Positions 1 through 13,007 of a DNA stretch of 64,000 nucleotides are shown piece after piece. The notes under the pieces were generated by a model. That model made no database searches, was not told the DNA's origin, and saw only the letters and a list, made by a program, of their open reading frames with translations. The position numbers and the translations under genes are program-made. The stretch is from NCBI GenBank assembly GCA_022661535.1, contig JAKULF010000003.1, positions 1,984,001 to 2,048,000 of the forward strand, written 5' to 3'. Positions within the stretch are counted from its first letter, which is position 1, and each line of letters opens with the position of its first letter. Origin of the DNA: Eutypa lata. Its lineage: Eukaryota; Ascomycota; Sordariomycetes; Xylariales; Diatrypaceae.

Positions 1-42
1 CGCGACGAGGTGGTGTATTTCCGCGCCTCGGTGTCATCGTAG
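1..42 (+). CDS. C-terminal end of an off-window protein gene (partial)
   Basis: Reading from base 1, the first 13 codons are open and end at a TAG at 40-42. The stretch is GC-rich with codon use like the other exons here, and base composition drops sharply to AT-rich sequence right after the stop, as expected for a 3' UTR. The 13 residues (ending VSS) are too few to identify the product. It could also be chance read-through. Confidence 0.4.
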   Translation, partial: RDEVVYFRASVSS

Positions 43-674
43 TGGACGTCTGCGGACCTGATTTTGTAGTAGTAGATTGTTAGCGACTTGTTCGTTGCTG
101 GTGGGGTTATTTATTGTTGTCTGGATTCTAGAAGGGGAAGCCTTACAGAGTATCCTCTGGCCGCGACATGATGTGATTAATTCTAAACTTTCGTCGATTG
201 CAAAATAGTTATGTCGTCTTATGTCGGTATGTTTGTTGTACTCAATTCATCTAATTCTAGCTTGGTGTGATGTATTATCCAACTCACTGGTTCCTCTATT
301 TAACCGATACTTGTGTTAATTGTGCATGCTTGACTAAGTGGGATTTCCCCATGAACTTTTTAGTGGGGTTACATATCCTTATCAAAGTCTGCAATCTTAT
401 CTCCGTATAATCCGGTCCCTAGAACTTAAGGAGGTAGTGGCGGGGACATCGGAAGGTTCAGACCTGAGACAGCTGGGCCAATCAAAACTTAGTTTGCCCT
501 TCATTCAGTGCTTGAACGAAAGTCTAAAGACAAAGGTGGCTCCAACGAAACCATCAAACTGGCCAACGCGTCCTACTCTGTTTCGACGTGTCCTGATTTC
601 TCTGTTCCAAAAAGTTATCTCCTGCACTCACTATAGCATACATCATGAGATTCGAGTAATACAGCCAAGCCAAG
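43..674. other. Intergenic: 3' UTR of left gene and Erv26 promoter
   Basis: There is no convincing coding sequence; the longest ORF (from 338) has no family resemblance. A CCAAT box lies in the context GGCCAATCA near 475-483, about 200 bp upstream of the Erv26-like start, and is a plausible promoter element for that gene. Confidence 0.4.
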
Positions 675-1475
675 ATGTGGATTTTACCTCTCGTCGGTTA
701 CCTCGGCTCCGTTGTGGGCTTCTGCTTCTTGACGCTTGCCATCGGTACGTCTATGCAAGACACCATACCTACCACCTCTCTATCTTGCATCTGAAAGGCC
801 ATGACCCATGATGGACTAATCGCATTAACAATCTCCAGCGTCGGGCCTCTACTACCTTTCCGAACTCGTCGAAGAACATACTGTTTTTGCGAAGCGCCTT
901 CTAAAGCAGCTCATCTACTTCGTTATCGCCCTACAGTCCATCCTATGTATCGTCGATAGGTTTCCGATCGGCTTAACCCTTTTGGGTGTCGGGTCGCATG
1001 CGATATACCTGGGGAACATGCGACGGTTCCCTTTCGTCAAGCTGACCGATCCTCTATTCCTCGTATCATGCGGTACATACACCATCTTTTGAGAGAAGCG
1101 GGCTGTGCGGGTGCTGACTATGTGGCAGTGCTGGTTCTTGTCAACCATTACTTCTGGTTCCGCCACTTCTCTGCAGCGCAACAGCGATCATACTCTAGAA
1201 TGTCGTCGATGTATGATCAGCCTGACGTACCATCCTTCACCGAGATCGCCTCGTTCTTTGGACTCTGCGTTTGGCTTGTGCCCTTTGCCCTGTTTGTGAG
1301 CCTGTCCGCGAGCGACAATGTACTCCCAACGATCGGCAGCGAACCGCCATCTCACGACGACGGGGGCAAGAACAAGCGCCAGGGCATGATCAAGGTGGTT
1401 GTTGACTACGTGCTTTCAGGGATTGGACAAGTCAGTCGGCTAGCAGGTTGGAAGAAGCCAGAAGATCGATTTTGA
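675..1475 (+). CDS. SVP26: Erv26/Svp26-like ER-Golgi cargo adaptor (TEX261 family)
   Basis: Three exons: 675-744, 839-1072 and 1129-1475, giving 216 residues. The family (yeast Erv26/Svp26, animal TEX261) is an integral membrane adaptor that loads type II membrane proteins, such as Golgi mannosyltransferases and pro-alkaline phosphatase, into COPII vesicles. Seen here: an N terminus starting MWILPLVGYLGSVVGF as the first membrane segment, the LYYLSELVEEH stretch, a run of hydrophobic segments, the NHYFWFRHF motif, and a final hydrophobic segment near residues 150-170 (FFGLCVWLVPFALFVSL). The polar C-terminal tail ends KKPEDRF. Both introns are short GT-AG introns of 94 and 56 bp; the second has a GCTGAC branch-like sequence. 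The length matches the family and the gene looks intact. Confidence 0.9.
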
Positions 1476-3467
1476 GCATGGCATGGCGTACTTTTGGTTT
1501 AGGATGGGATTCATGCGCTGTACGATAATGTACGACAGACAGTTAGAGATATTATGCACCAACCTCTAATGCTTTATAACAAGTATATATGTAAGTTCTA
1601 CTTTTTCCACTTAGATAGTAGATATGTCTGGAATGCGCTAACATGATAATGCATCTTTAGATGACGTGAACTCGTAGAAGTCAATTTTTAGAACTAAAGA
1701 GCATAGCCTATTGCTAGTCTATGCAACCCAGGTTGAACTCTACCCTGTTGGACAATGACGATTCTACACGGCAGTCGTGAGTTGATGCCCTTTTATATAA
1801 GCTCTCTCTCATTTCTTTATTTCCTACTGCCACGATGAGCTCAAAATGGTATGCTAGATTGCAATTGGGTCGATGGACTTTGCCTTTAAAGTTTGAGGGT
1901 TTTGCGTTTAATCCATGTTTATAAATGAAACCCTAGTCCCGGTCTGCTATTAGAAGGGAGACCTGAGGCTAATGGAATTGCCAGATAGTAAAACTCACAA
2001 GTGAGACAGAAAATATAGATGCCTGCATCTCGAGGCAGCAGCTTTTTGTTTCGCCCCAGAATGGCGCCAGCATAGATGTTGGCCCTCGGTTCCCTATACG
2101 AGGATTGCCTGCATCTTATACTACCAGACCCAGCAAAGATGATCAGGTTGAATCGGAGGTGCATAGCCGAAATCGTAAAGGGAATAGTGTTACATCTATC
2201 CCCAGCCTATCTGCTATGCGGAAGTAACTCGCGTTGTGTGTGTATATTCCGTAGTTGTTGGTTGTGTAATGATGGTAGAGGCTCATGGAGTGACACGATC
2301 CACAGTTGTGTTAAGGGGCGCGCGCGCAAGTGATGACCAATAGAAATCAGTTTTATTCTGAAGCCTGGCTAGCCCTGCAAGCCCAGGTTACCTAACCCCC
2401 CTTCCGATGCGGGTTCCAAAGGGGCTCCAAGATCGAATGAGGATCAAGTATGACATAAAGCTGCCTCAATTGACCAACCATATTCAGCATGTTGGCGAAA
2501 TGTGGGGCTTTATCTCACCTTCCTTCCATTGTTTTTGGAACATCGTATCGATCCTCCACTGTAAAGGACTACAATATATGTCTGAGGCAGGTATGTAGGA
2601 AATGTAACGTTTTTATTGAGATGCATTCTTCTGTCGCCAGTTACCGCTTAATTAAAAGAGGAGGTGGCTTGGTTCTCTGCTGCGGCTATGCTACTGTGAC
2701 AGCTATGACTTCCTGATTCGCTTATTATATTCTGGAAATATGTATTGAAGTAATGATCTACTCTCCAAGACTTGCTCAGCCTTCTAAGAAGTTTGGTCTT
2801 GGTATTCCTGAAGGCGCGGATTACACGACCGGCTTGCATATGTACTCCTTCAAGCATGCTATACTTGTACGTATTAAGTTCATCCAATAACTTAGGCAAA
2901 GTGTTGCGAAACGTGGTGTTGTTTGCCACAGTAGATAATGTGAAAGTTCTCTTCTAATAAAGGCCTAAGTGATTATTACCCCCAGCTAATATGTAATCGG
3001 GACTACCCGTGGAACGACAGGTATGTACTAAGAATATATCGTTCAAAGTTGAATATAATTCGGGTGCCTAATACTTCTGGGTCACCCAGCAATGCAGATC
3101 ATCCTTGACGTACAATGTAAACACCACGGCGGTGCCAGGGTGACCAATTGTATTGATCTCTGCTTCAAGTACTAGTTATCACTTGGTTACACTGCAGGTG
3201 ATTTAAAATGTACAACTAGCTCCAAATCCCCTAGACACATAATCGGTTCACGGTTTATAGTATTGTGTTTGCTTACTCCTGATTGAAAGTTTGGGTCGGT
3301 CGTGTTACTATTGTTCTTGCTTTCGAGAATCCCACTAGATCATAACTATATCTTCGTTTCTCCGATCCATCATTCATCGGTACTTACCTTCTCTAAATAT
3401 ATCAAATAAATCGACTTTGGCATTCAGACATGATTGGTCTACACACACCATCAGTACTGTAATCACG
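1476..3467. other. AT-rich intergenic region, no gene recognised
   Basis: About 2 kb of AT-rich DNA between the Erv26-like gene and the ABC transporter. Small ORFs occur on both strands (for example 2648-2929 minus, 93 codons) but show no recognisable motif, splice context or codon bias. The last few hundred bases must hold the ABC transporter promoter; I see no clear TATA box there. Confidence 0.4.
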
Positions 3468-6400
3468 ATGACCCTCCAGTTATTCTGGCGCCAAACCTGG
3501 GCGCTCACGAGAAAGAACTTTCTCGTCGCCGTCGTCCGGAGTTGGCGCTCCACGCTCATCAGATCTCTCATATTGCCCATCGCCCTGCTCGTCGTCCTTC
3601 TCGAGATCCAGAATTTCTCCAAGGATCAGAACAGGTACGGGTTTGGTAATCCTGAAGGCCTTCCAGCCTTAGCCGATACTATCCATGAGAAGAAGCTCGT
3701 TTTTGTCGAGACGCCGAGCCTCGGCCCCGACTTCGAGTCTGTCTTCAACAAAATCACAGAACCTCTGCGCCCGAACACGTTCATCAGGCTTGATGGGGAA
3801 GACGCTATTCAGACTGCTTGTCCCGTCGACTACCATGGAAACTCGCCATGCCATGCCGTGGTTCTGTTCAACGATTCGCCTCAGAGCGGCCGACCTGACG
3901 CACACTGGAACTACACAATTCGAACGGACCCAAGCCAAGCCGGGGGAATATTCAACGTTTTCACCACAGACGGTCCTATCAATAACCTCTTTCTCCCTCT
4001 ACAGCTTGCGATTGAGAATGCCATGGCCAACTCCACAGCTTCACCCGATGTTCTGAAATATACATATCGCGGTGATCAGGCGACGGCAGATGAAACGTCA
4101 AGGAAGTCATTCTTGGCAATAGCTCTCTACATCTTATCGTTTGTCTTTTTCATGACCATGATGCCTGCATCCCATCATGTTTCTAGCATGATAGCCTCAG
4201 AGCGGGAATCCGGCATGTCACACCTAATTGATGCGATGGGAGGTGGCGTCACAACTCCAAGAGTCTTGAGTTACGTCGGAACTTTTTTCGTGTTATACCT
4301 ACCCCTATGGATCATTCTGGGATGCTGTAAGTTGCTACTCCTAACCGTTGATGAATCGCCATACAGTATGTGCTGACATTGAATAACAGTGTTTTGGAAT
4401 TTGTTACTACCCAGTATAAGTCCAGCAATTACTATATTCTGGCAAATCCTAACGGGTTGGGCGGTGATAAGCTCCAGCATATTCGGGGCCGCTTTCTTCA
4501 AGCGCTCCCAGATTGCGGCAATCTGCGTCTCGCTCATGTGCCTCCTCCTTGCCGTCCTCGCTGCTTACCAAGAAAACCTTGTGGAACCTCCTCCCCTAGG
4601 TCAGGTCGTCATCCTAAGTCTCTTATTCCCTAGCATGAACTATGTCTTTTTCTTTAGCATCATGGCCAAAGCAGAGCTTGCTGGTATACCTTTTAATATG
4701 GGAACGCCGATCTCATCTGCTGATCTCAACGAGGATATTCCCGGTCAGGCCAATGGTGAGAATTGGGTTAGCCAGGCGCCTCCATATATCTTGTTTATCA
4801 TCCTGGTCGTTCAGATTCTGGGTTATCCGCTGCTCGCTATACTCGTTGAGCATTTCATGCATGGCAACAACCGCAAGAACCGAGACTTCAGCCCGACACC
4901 TGGAGCCGAACACGTTGCGGTCAACACCTCTGGATTGTCCAAGTACTACTACCCGGGGTTCTTCAAGAGGTGGTTTTGCTGCTCCCGTAATCCAACTGTC
5001 AAAGCTGTTGATGGACTGGACCTTACGAGCCAGAAGAACCAGATTTTGTGTCTGCTCGGCCCCAACGGCTCGGGGAAGACCACCACTTTGGACATGCTTG
5101 CGGGATTTCAGAAGCCCACAGGCGGTTCGATCGCCATCGACACGCTTCCGTCTAAGCTAGGCATATGTCCCCAGCGAAATGTCCTTTTCAACCAGCTTAC
5201 CGTCTACGAGCATCTTGTGATCTGGAATAGCCTCAAAGGCAACCTGGAAGATGCGGCGTCTTTGGAGCTTTTGATCGAAAGATGCGACCTCACTTTGAAG
5301 CGAAATAGCTACGCCAAGTATCTGAGCGGCGGGATGAAACGCAAGCTTCAGCTCGCATGCATGCTTGTGGGAGGCAGCTCGGTCTGTCTGCTTGACGAAG
5401 TCACTTCTGGGGTTGATCCACTCTCGCGCCGGGTAATCTGGAATGCGATTCTCGCCGAACGGTCGCACCGAACCATCATTCTCACGACTCATTTCCTTGA
5501 TGAAAGTGAGGTACTTTCGGACCACATCGTCATTCTCTCTCTCGGCAGGAGAAAGTGTCAAGGTACACCAGCGGAGCTCAAAAACCAATACGGAGGAGGC
5601 TACCGTGTTCACATGCCCAACACGGAAGATATCTCGAAGATCCCGTATCCAGTGGCAGAGAAGCAAAACCGGTATGTCTGCACCACGCCGGATTCGGCTT
5701 CAGCTGCCGGATTACTCGCTGTTCTCAGCAGCTCGAACGACTCGGAGCTCTTTATTACTGGTCCTACTATCGAAGACGTGTTTTTGAAGGTCTCTGAGGA
5801 TCCTCACATCCTCGCAAGTGAAAAGCTGGAGGAGTCATCAACGGCCGATACTAGACCCAGCCAGCAAGCAGTATCGATGGCTTCGCCAACCGAACTCGCT
5901 ATCTTTTTGAGGCAGACGAGGGCACTATTTTGGAAACGGGTGATAATACTACGGTCGACCTGGTGGGCCTACTTCTTCGCACTGGCCATACCTCTTGTCG
6001 CTACTCCGTTTCTTGGCGACTTCCTCAAAGGCTACGAAACCCCAGACTGTAATGACCTCGTTACATATGCGCCTTACGACCAGCAGCTTACTCCATATAC
6101 CTATGGGCTAGTCATTGGGCCGCAGTCAGCGAACGAAACCGTCTACGATATACTCAACAGCACCTACAGCTATGGTTCTATGGAGGCTCCGCTTGTTGAA
6201 AACAGTCGCGATAGTCTACTGTCGTTCATTCGCGAGAACCCTACGAATGCAAGTAATGGAGGATTGTGGCTCGGTAATGATAGTACTCCCGTTATCGCGG
6301 CGCCAGTGGACTACATGGGTGCTGTCGCTGCCATGGGTCTTGTCAACCTGATGACGCAGGTTCAGAGCGGTGTCAATATCACTGGTTACCAGTCGCAACT

Positions 6401-8362
6401 GATGTCTTACTACCAGGCCGACGCAGGGAATAGCATGATTTGGGTGACTATTTTCTGCCTTCTTGCCGTTCTGTACCCTGCTTTCTTCGCCCTCTACCCG
6501 ACGTATGAGCGAAGATCCCAGGTCAAGGCACTCCAGTACTCGAACGGCATTCGGCCACTTCCCTTACTGCTATCGTACTTCATGTTCGACTTTATCTTCG
6601 TCTTGGTTATCTCAATAATCTGCACTGTTGTCATTGCCTCACAGGCCCCTTGGTTCGGACTCGGTCACATTTTCCTCATTCAGGCACTTCACGGCATGGC
6701 TGCCATCCTAGTCGTATACCTCATCTCACGTATGACCCGGTCCCAGCCCGCTGCCTTTGCGACTTCCATACTCGCCATGGCTATAATGTACATCATCTCT
6801 ATAGTAGCAATGATAGTAAGTAATTATGTCCCCCATCCTAATTATATCATATGCTCACCGCTTAACAGACCAACCAAACTTCGAAAGCCGGCGACTTAAA
6901 GGCACAAGACGGTTTGACATTCGGTCTAGGTTTCATATTCCCTATTCAGAACCTGTTAACTGGTATGTCCATGGGCCTGAACTCGTACATAATTCGCTGC
7001 AGAGGCACCGAGATGGTCACGAACCCCGGCTCTATATACGCCTTCGGCGGCCCCATCATGCTTCTCATCTTCCAGGTCATCGGGCTCTTCCTTCTCCTGC
7101 TCTGGATCGAGGGTTCCAGCTTTTCTTGGCTCCCGAAGAGATCCAAAGCGCTGCACGCTCGTGATAACGAGAAGGGCGGGTCTTCCGGGAGACCTGACGT
7201 CGATGCCGAGACGGCCCGGGTGGAGTCGTCGGAATCGGACCTGCTGCGCATGATCCACGTCACGAAGCGCTTCGGAACGAACACAGCCGTGGATGACGTC
7301 TCCCTTGGTCTTAGGGAGGGTGAAATCCTGGCTTTGCTTGGCCCCAACGGCGCCGGAAAGACGACAGCCATCAACATGATCCGCGGAGACCTGACGCCAA
7401 GTGCTGGAAACATCTACCTCAAGGACGTGGACGTTCACACCCACAAACGTCTAGCTCAGCAAAACCTCGGTGGTAAGTAAAACTCTTTCCCCCAAATTAT
7501 ATTTACCTCCTTAAAAAAAACCAACTATGATGCTAACTCAACCCCTCTCACTTTCGCAGTCTGCCCTCAGTTCGACGCCCTAGACATGCTAACCGTGCGC
7601 GAGCACCTCAACTTCTACGCGCGCTGCAAGGGCGTGCAGGACATCAAAGCGGACGTGGAGTACGTGATGCGCAAGGTGGGCATCACGGTGCACGCGAACA
7701 AGCTGGCGGCCAAGCTCTCGGGAGGCAACAAGCGCAAGCTGAGCCTGGGGATCGCGCTCCTGGGCAACCCCCCCGTGCTCCTCCTCGACGAGCCCAGCTC
7801 GGCCATGGACGCGGCCTCGAAGCGCGTCCTCTGGAAGACGCTCGAGGCCGTGGCGCCGGGGCGCTCCGTCCTCCTCACCACGCACTCGATGGAGGAGGCC
7901 GACGCCCTGGCGAGCCGCGCCGCCATCGTCGCCCGCCGCATGCTCGCCATCGGCACCACCCAGGAGCTGCGCAAGGCCCACTCCAACGAGTACCACGTGC
8001 ACCTGATCCTAAGCACGGCGCCCTTATCTACGCCCGACGAGATGAGCCGCGTCGCCGATTGGGTGCGGCGGTCTTTCCCGAATGTGCTTTTCGAAGGCCA
8101 GAACCTAGGTGGACAGGTTCGCTTCATTGTCCCTGCTGATAGCGAGGTCCCTGTTGCGGCGCAGCAGCAGCAGCAGGTCAAGCATAAGCAGAGTTTTGTG
8201 AGGTATCTGATTGACACACTCGAGAGGCAGAAGGAACAGCTCGGCATCGATTGCTATTCCATTGGTGCGGCGACTATGGAGAGAGTTTTCCTCTCGGTCG
8301 TTAAGGAGAGCGATGCCGTGGAAGATGAAGGGGGCGAGAAGAAGCGCTGGTGGCGGTTCTGA
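3468..8362 (+). CDS. ABCA-type full-size ABC transporter
   Basis: Four exons: 3468-4326, 4390-6815, 6869-7472 and 7560-8362, giving 1563 residues arranged (TMD-NBD)x2. An initial membrane segment near residues 22-42 is followed by a large extracytoplasmic loop with N-glycosylation sequons and then a membrane cluster, as in ABCA proteins. NBD1 has Walker A GPNGSGKTT (about residue 509), signature LSGGMKRKL (about 597) and Walker B VCLLDEVTSGVDP (about 617). A second TMD with another large loop follows. NBD2 has LGPNGAGKTT (about 1252), LSGGNKRKLSLG (about 1349) and VLLLDEPSSAMD (about 1365). ABCA proteins usually move lipids or amphipathic molecules across membranes; the substrate here is unknown. 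I chose the ATG at 3468 over the in-frame one at 3417 because the reading from it (MTLQLFWRQTWALTRKNF) matches the family's N terminus. Both ATP sites look catalytically complete. Exon 4 is markedly more GC-rich than the first three. Confidence 0.93.
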
Positions 8363-9511
8363 GGCGGTGCTGTTCAAGTTGAAGCCCAAAGTTTCGTTTG
8401 TACTAGGTTTTGTGAGATACTCATAATAACAAGAAAAAGAAAGAAAAAAAGAAGGGGCATAGGTAAAACGAAAACGAAAACAGGAGCCGATGTAATGGAT
8501 GATGGATGGACGCTAGCTGGTTCCATCGTGGTGGCAGTGATACCCATTTAGCTTTGCCCTATTGATCAGATATGGAATGATTTTACGTCATTGTCCAGGA
8601 CATTTTTTTTTCTTTTCTCTAGTGTTTTAATTACTGCTTTATTCACTATAATAATTACGAGAAGACGGAATGGCTTCTCTACTTGTCTTAGAGTTACTAT
8701 CGACCTCTTGGAACTTTGATATCACATTACTTTTTAAACATATCTAATCAGCACAACTTCTCGTGCTACAGGTCTTGTCACAGATGGGTATCTATGATGG
8801 GCGGGGATAGAAAAATTAAATACGGGAAAGGAAGGGAAGCAGGAACACCAGGTAGAAAGATAGGGGGCAAAAAAAAAACATACAACACCAGGGATTCGCT
8901 GGTCGTCACCGACCCAACTACTAATCCGGCGGTATCTGGCTTAACTAGGGGAGAGCGGACGGGATCCCGTGTTCTCCAGATCCTATGGTCGTATGTGTTA
9001 GAAGAAAGCCATATTTTATCTTATATCTGTAGCATTGGGACAAGGTCAATCAGCTGAGCTTCGTTGACCCCCTTTTTGGAGATGCTGACTAAGCGTACAA
9101 GATGGTATCATCTGCTTAAGAATATCAATCTACGCAAGATATACTTTTAGCAAAACACACGTCATTATTAATCAAGTAAACAGCTATGGGAACTGAATGA
9201 TTTCCTATAAAATGAATGAGCACTATTTATGTATCAACTCGAAAATCAGTGTGATTGCTTAGGTATATCTTTTGGCTCAGCAACTAGCTTGTGACCGCAA
9301 ATAAGTCTAATACAGGCATAATCTGATGAAAATTGAGATCAAACTCAGGACATACTCCAGATTCCCGTAACACAAATAACTACCGGCTTCCTTTGCGCCA
9401 ACAATGTCTCAAAATACCCACTTACCAAGGCATAAAACAATCCTCCCCCCCTACCATACTCCCTGCTTCTGTCCCTCCCCCTTCCACAGCGATGACATAC
9501 GATACCGCCAA
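8363..9511. other. Intergenic region between convergent genes
   Basis: This separates the 3' ends of the ABC transporter and the 2EXR gene, so it should hold two 3' UTRs. Purine-rich and A-rich tracts occur near 8430-8460 and 8870-8880. No gene or terminator-like structure was recognised. Confidence 0.4.
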
Positions 9512-10525
9512 TCAATACGGGTCCACCACGACCCTGATACTAATACTCTTAGCCCGGGTCTTTGGTTCTAGCTCTTCCTCCATATCCTCCTGGATCGACA
9601 TCGCAGCGTTTACATCCATTACGCACTCGCAACCAGTAGCGCTACCTGGGGTGCGCTGCTCCTCCTTGCCGTGCAGAGTGACAAAAGTCGCTGCGGGAAG
9701 GTAATTGTTCTCGTCGAGATGCTCATCGGGATGGAAACCCTGCCATCTGCAGGGAGGGCCGAGCGCGCACGCCGGGTCGCGGAAGCCGACGAGGTACAGG
9801 ATCTTCAAGTCCGGCAGGCACCACTTGGTCAGGTGCTGTCGGTACTGCGCGTTCATGCAGTAGCCATCCCACATGAATCTCTCGTCGCTGGAAGCAGGCG
9901 GCAGCCGCAGCGCCAGTTTCTGGATCTTGGAGAACCAGGGCGCCAGCTTGTCGAAGGGCACGGATTTGTCGCGCCCGTACGCGAACGGCGCCAGCCATTG
10001 GCACTTCCTGCCCCCCAGGTACACGACGTCGCACGCTACGTCGATCCAGGCGTACTCCGTACCCGCGTCCCTTGTTGACCAGTCGGGGATGTCGTCGGTC
10101 GTCGACAGAAGCGTCAAGTCGGTTCTGATCGTCTGCAGGCCAGCCACTGGAGAGCGTGTGCCGCGGATTAGCCTTGCCTTATGACGTGTTTTCCCATTCT
10201 GAGATGATGCGTCATCGTCGTTGTTGTTGTTGTGGTAGTAGTTACTACCCGATGCCGCCAATCGAAGACTCTTTCTCTGAGGTCGAGGCAGTGGCTTCCT
10301 AGCTGTGGTGTCGGCGAAGGCTTGTGCGGGGATGTCGAAGAACTGGCTACCGATGTCGATGCCGGCATAGAACCGCAGCGCGATGGTGTCGTCTTCGTCG
10401 TCGTAGATTCCCTTGTGCATGTAGTGGCGGACGCTTGGCTTGATGTCGCGATAGTATTGGAAGATCATGAGCTTGAGCTCGGGTGGGAGACGGGGGAAGG
10501 GGTGGAAAGTTCGTGAGAATGCCAT
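9512..10525 (-). CDS. 2EXR-domain protein of unknown function
   Basis: Single-exon gene of 337 residues. The N terminus carries the FPRLPPELKLMIFQYY motif typical of the fungal 2EXR domain, an F-box-like helical module found in large lineage-expanded families. Residues 100-130 are a low-complexity stretch with runs of Asn and Asp, encoded by a CAA/GAT-type microsatellite near 10210-10240. The middle contains WIDVACDVVYLGG, which fits the 2EXR pattern of a conserved block ahead of a helical region. The ORF stays open upstream to 10816, but a TATA-like CTTATATACC at 10660-10651 puts transcription start near 10625, favouring the ATG at 10525. A start at 10642 is less likely. No biochemical role is known for this family. 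Confidence 0.75.
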   Translation of the reverse strand: MAFSRTFHPFPRLPPELKLMIFQYYRDIKPSVRHYMHKGIYDDEDDTIALRFYAGIDIGSQFFDIPAQAFADTTARKPLPRPQRKSLRLAASGSNYYHNNNNDDDASSQNGKTRHKARLIRGTRSPVAGLQTIRTDLTLLSTTDDIPDWSTRDAGTEYAWIDVACDVVYLGGRKCQWLAPFAYGRDKSVPFDKLAPWFSKIQKLALRLPPASSDERFMWDGYCMNAQYRQHLTKWCLPDLKILYLVGFRDPACALGPPCRWQGFHPDEHLDENNYLPAATFVTLHGKEEQRTPGSATGCECVMDVNAAMSIQEDMEEELEPKTRAKSISIRVVVDPY

Positions 10526-11828
10526 CGTCAAATTCAGGAGCGATGCAATAGTGTGTATAATACGATGTGTCCAGCTAGATGATAACCGACTAGTGAAAGA
10601 AGTTAAGTTGAAACGAGAGGAAATCCCAGTGTGTTGTGACATAATGAATTGGTATATAAGGCTCTTGCGTTTACGTATCAATGCCTCAATCATATTTGCA
10701 TACTCATGCCCAAGTGTGCTAGAGTCTCGACGGTAAAGTCGTCGGTAAAGTAGGGACCGAGACCGTTTTATTATTGTCTGTAGGGGCGGAAATATCAACT
10801 GAGGTATATCTTTCAATCCTCAGAGTAACCAAGTCAATGGTTATTACCTTGGAGGTAGGCAATGTCTTCGAAAGTTTAGGTATTAAGCGTGGTTTATTTT
10901 GACAATTCCTTGTGGCTGCCATGTTCTGTGAGCACCTTCCTCGGGGGACAAAAGACATCAACACCTTCCCACAACTATGAATAAACCAAACTTAGTCCAC
11001 ATGATGATATCACAGGAATCAAATACTATACAGGCATTAGAATAGAAATCACCTCACTTTCTTTGGTTCCTTCCTCAGGGTCTTTTCCCTCGCCTATTGC
11101 AACAGACATGCTTGTGAACTCTCGAGTTGGCAAGTCTACAACAACATGCAAAATGTCCAGAAAATTTGGAAAACTTGTATTTGACCGTTTATAATGGTGA
11201 GTTTTCAAGGCTTAATTTAATCCTTTACTCGAAGATGATACCAGGGACTATCATTCGTTTCCTCAGACTTTCGATTCATCAGCATAGTTAGAAGTGATAG
11301 CTAGTGCAGATTAGGGACAATGGAACAGTAAGTCCTGACTGTCCTACCCAAAATGTCGGAACGGTGTTATCGATGACAGTTTGCTGTGCTATTGTTTATA
11401 ACAGCATCATACTTGACTTAAATAAATTGATAGCGACCCTTATATGTATCCTATCCCAAAGGGGGCTTTAAAGTTTCTGCCCCGTTCGGTAATTACTGCT
11501 TATGTTGTAATCAAGAAATGATTCAGTGGCAGATTGCTTATTGGCACCTATTTCGACAAACCAGACACTCTAATGAAGAGAGTCTATTATCGTGAACGGT
11601 TGCTTCATGTCATTGCGTAAAACTATAGCCAAGCTGATACTATATGATAAATATTATCTTCTCCATAATAAAAGCAACCACCTCACGACTGCACTGGTAA
11701 AATACCGCCTGCTGAGTTTCTTCATTCTCAAATGTATATATTAGGAGGATAAATGTCTAAAACTAGTTCCAGTTCAACTCTGAACCCATAAACCGATCCA
11801 CGGCGCTTACGTTGAATGTTTCAAATTA
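10526..11828. other. Intergenic region, no gene recognised
   Basis: AT-rich spacer between the 2EXR gene and the F-box-like gene downstream on the same strand. It contains only the 2EXR promoter and short ORFs without recognisable features. Confidence 0.4.
10651..10660 (-). promoter_or_regulatory. TATA box of the 2EXR gene
   Basis: Reads CTTATATACC on the minus strand, about 125 bp upstream of the chosen ATG at 10525. Its position argues against the longer ORF start at 10816. Confidence 0.5.
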
Positions 11829-13007
11829 TTAACCCCTTTCATTCAACGGCTCTTCCACGAACGGCTTGATTAGCATCCCAGCCTGTTCTCTATCGCGAAT
11901 TGTCTGCTCCTTCCAACGATCAAATGTCGGCTCTCGATCCGGATCATTCCGTTTGCCGAGGATGCTTCTATTGAACTTCAGCGTGGCGAACTGATCTGGA
12001 ATCCTGAGCTCTTCTAGGATCTCCCCGTCAACCTTGACCGTGATATCCCCAATCCGTTCGTACAGGATTGCACCATACTTCGCGGAATCTCTATGCATGC
12101 TTACGAGCCTTTTCAGTACTCTGTTGACAAGGAAAGCTGCCAACCATTCAGATCTCATGATCTTCTTGTGCTGCCTTGCTAACGGCGAGTGCTCCATCAA
12201 AGACCTGTTGCGGCGCGTTGGTAAGTAGTTACGTGCTCTCAACCAATCGCCCTTACTAGCTGGATCTGCGACCTGAGTTATATCGTCCGGAGAGACAAAA
12301 TTGATATTCAGGTGCTTGACGGTAAGTTTTGGGTGAACAAGGCCAACATTGGCTATTTCGTGCCCCGAAGGCTGATCAAGTGATCTTTGGGTTCTTAACT
12401 CGGAGAGGAAGGGCTGCCCTACTAGCCCAGCTTTGAAGGTTCGCTCCAAAAAACCATAGAATAGCCAAACTACAAATGGGGGACCACGGACACCTTGAGA
12501 CCAGATCCTGTTATTCTAGCATGAGTATCAATCATGTTGACTATTGCCAATTTATTGAGAACTCACTCACGTGTTCATGGAAATGGTTTCGGGACTGGCA
12601 GAACCCAACGAACCCACAATACGCACCGTGACATCAATGGAGTCGAGGTTCTGTGTGTAGGCTGGGACATGAGTCCAGGTCGGCCAGAGCTCCCTCTCCT
12701 CAATCATCATCAAGTCAAGGGTGTAGTTTCGTCCCTGTCCAGGGATGCGCTCTAGTGCTTTCTCTGTCTCGTTGCGCAGCTGGCGATTGGCTAGGAGGAG
12801 AGGAGTGGCAGCTGGAACGGGACTCTCTGGCTCGTACATAATTCCAGCCTTGCCAGGCCTGAGCCACGAATTGAAGCGGACATCTACGACTGGAGCCCGC
12901 GTTGGCCCTGCCGCGTGATGATCGACAGGTGCAGGTCGCCCGGAAAGGAGAACCAGTTCGATGATGGCATCACGAATTTCTAGAGGGATGGTAAGTAGGT
13001 TCGCCAT
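11829..13007 (-). CDS. F-box/2EXR-like fungal protein of unknown function
   Basis: Two exons, 13007-12571 and 12507-11829, joined across a 63-bp GT-AG intron with a GTGAGT donor, giving 371 residues. The protein starts MANLLTIPLEIRDAIIELVL, the amphipathic opening of fungal F-box-like proteins (LP-E-IR--I---VL). A block reading LLLANRQLRNETE follows near residue 70. Right after the splice junction comes IWSQGVRGPPFVVWLFYGFL, a highly patterned segment that appears only when the intron is removed, which strongly supports the model. The remainder is charged and helical with no catalytic motif. The function is unknown; F-box-like openings suggest, but do not show, a substrate-adaptor role in ubiquitin ligases. 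Confidence 0.75.

Noticed and set aside
2648..2929. 93-codon minus-strand ORF with protein-like helices
   Set aside because: No recognised family, no start context, AT-rich surroundings; could be a relic but is not supportable.
7589..8247. Long minus-strand ORFs (137 and 210 codons) opposite the ABC transporter
   Set aside because: Antisense shadows of GC-rich exon 4; composition is Arg/Ser/Ala-rich without motifs, while the plus strand encodes clear NBD2.
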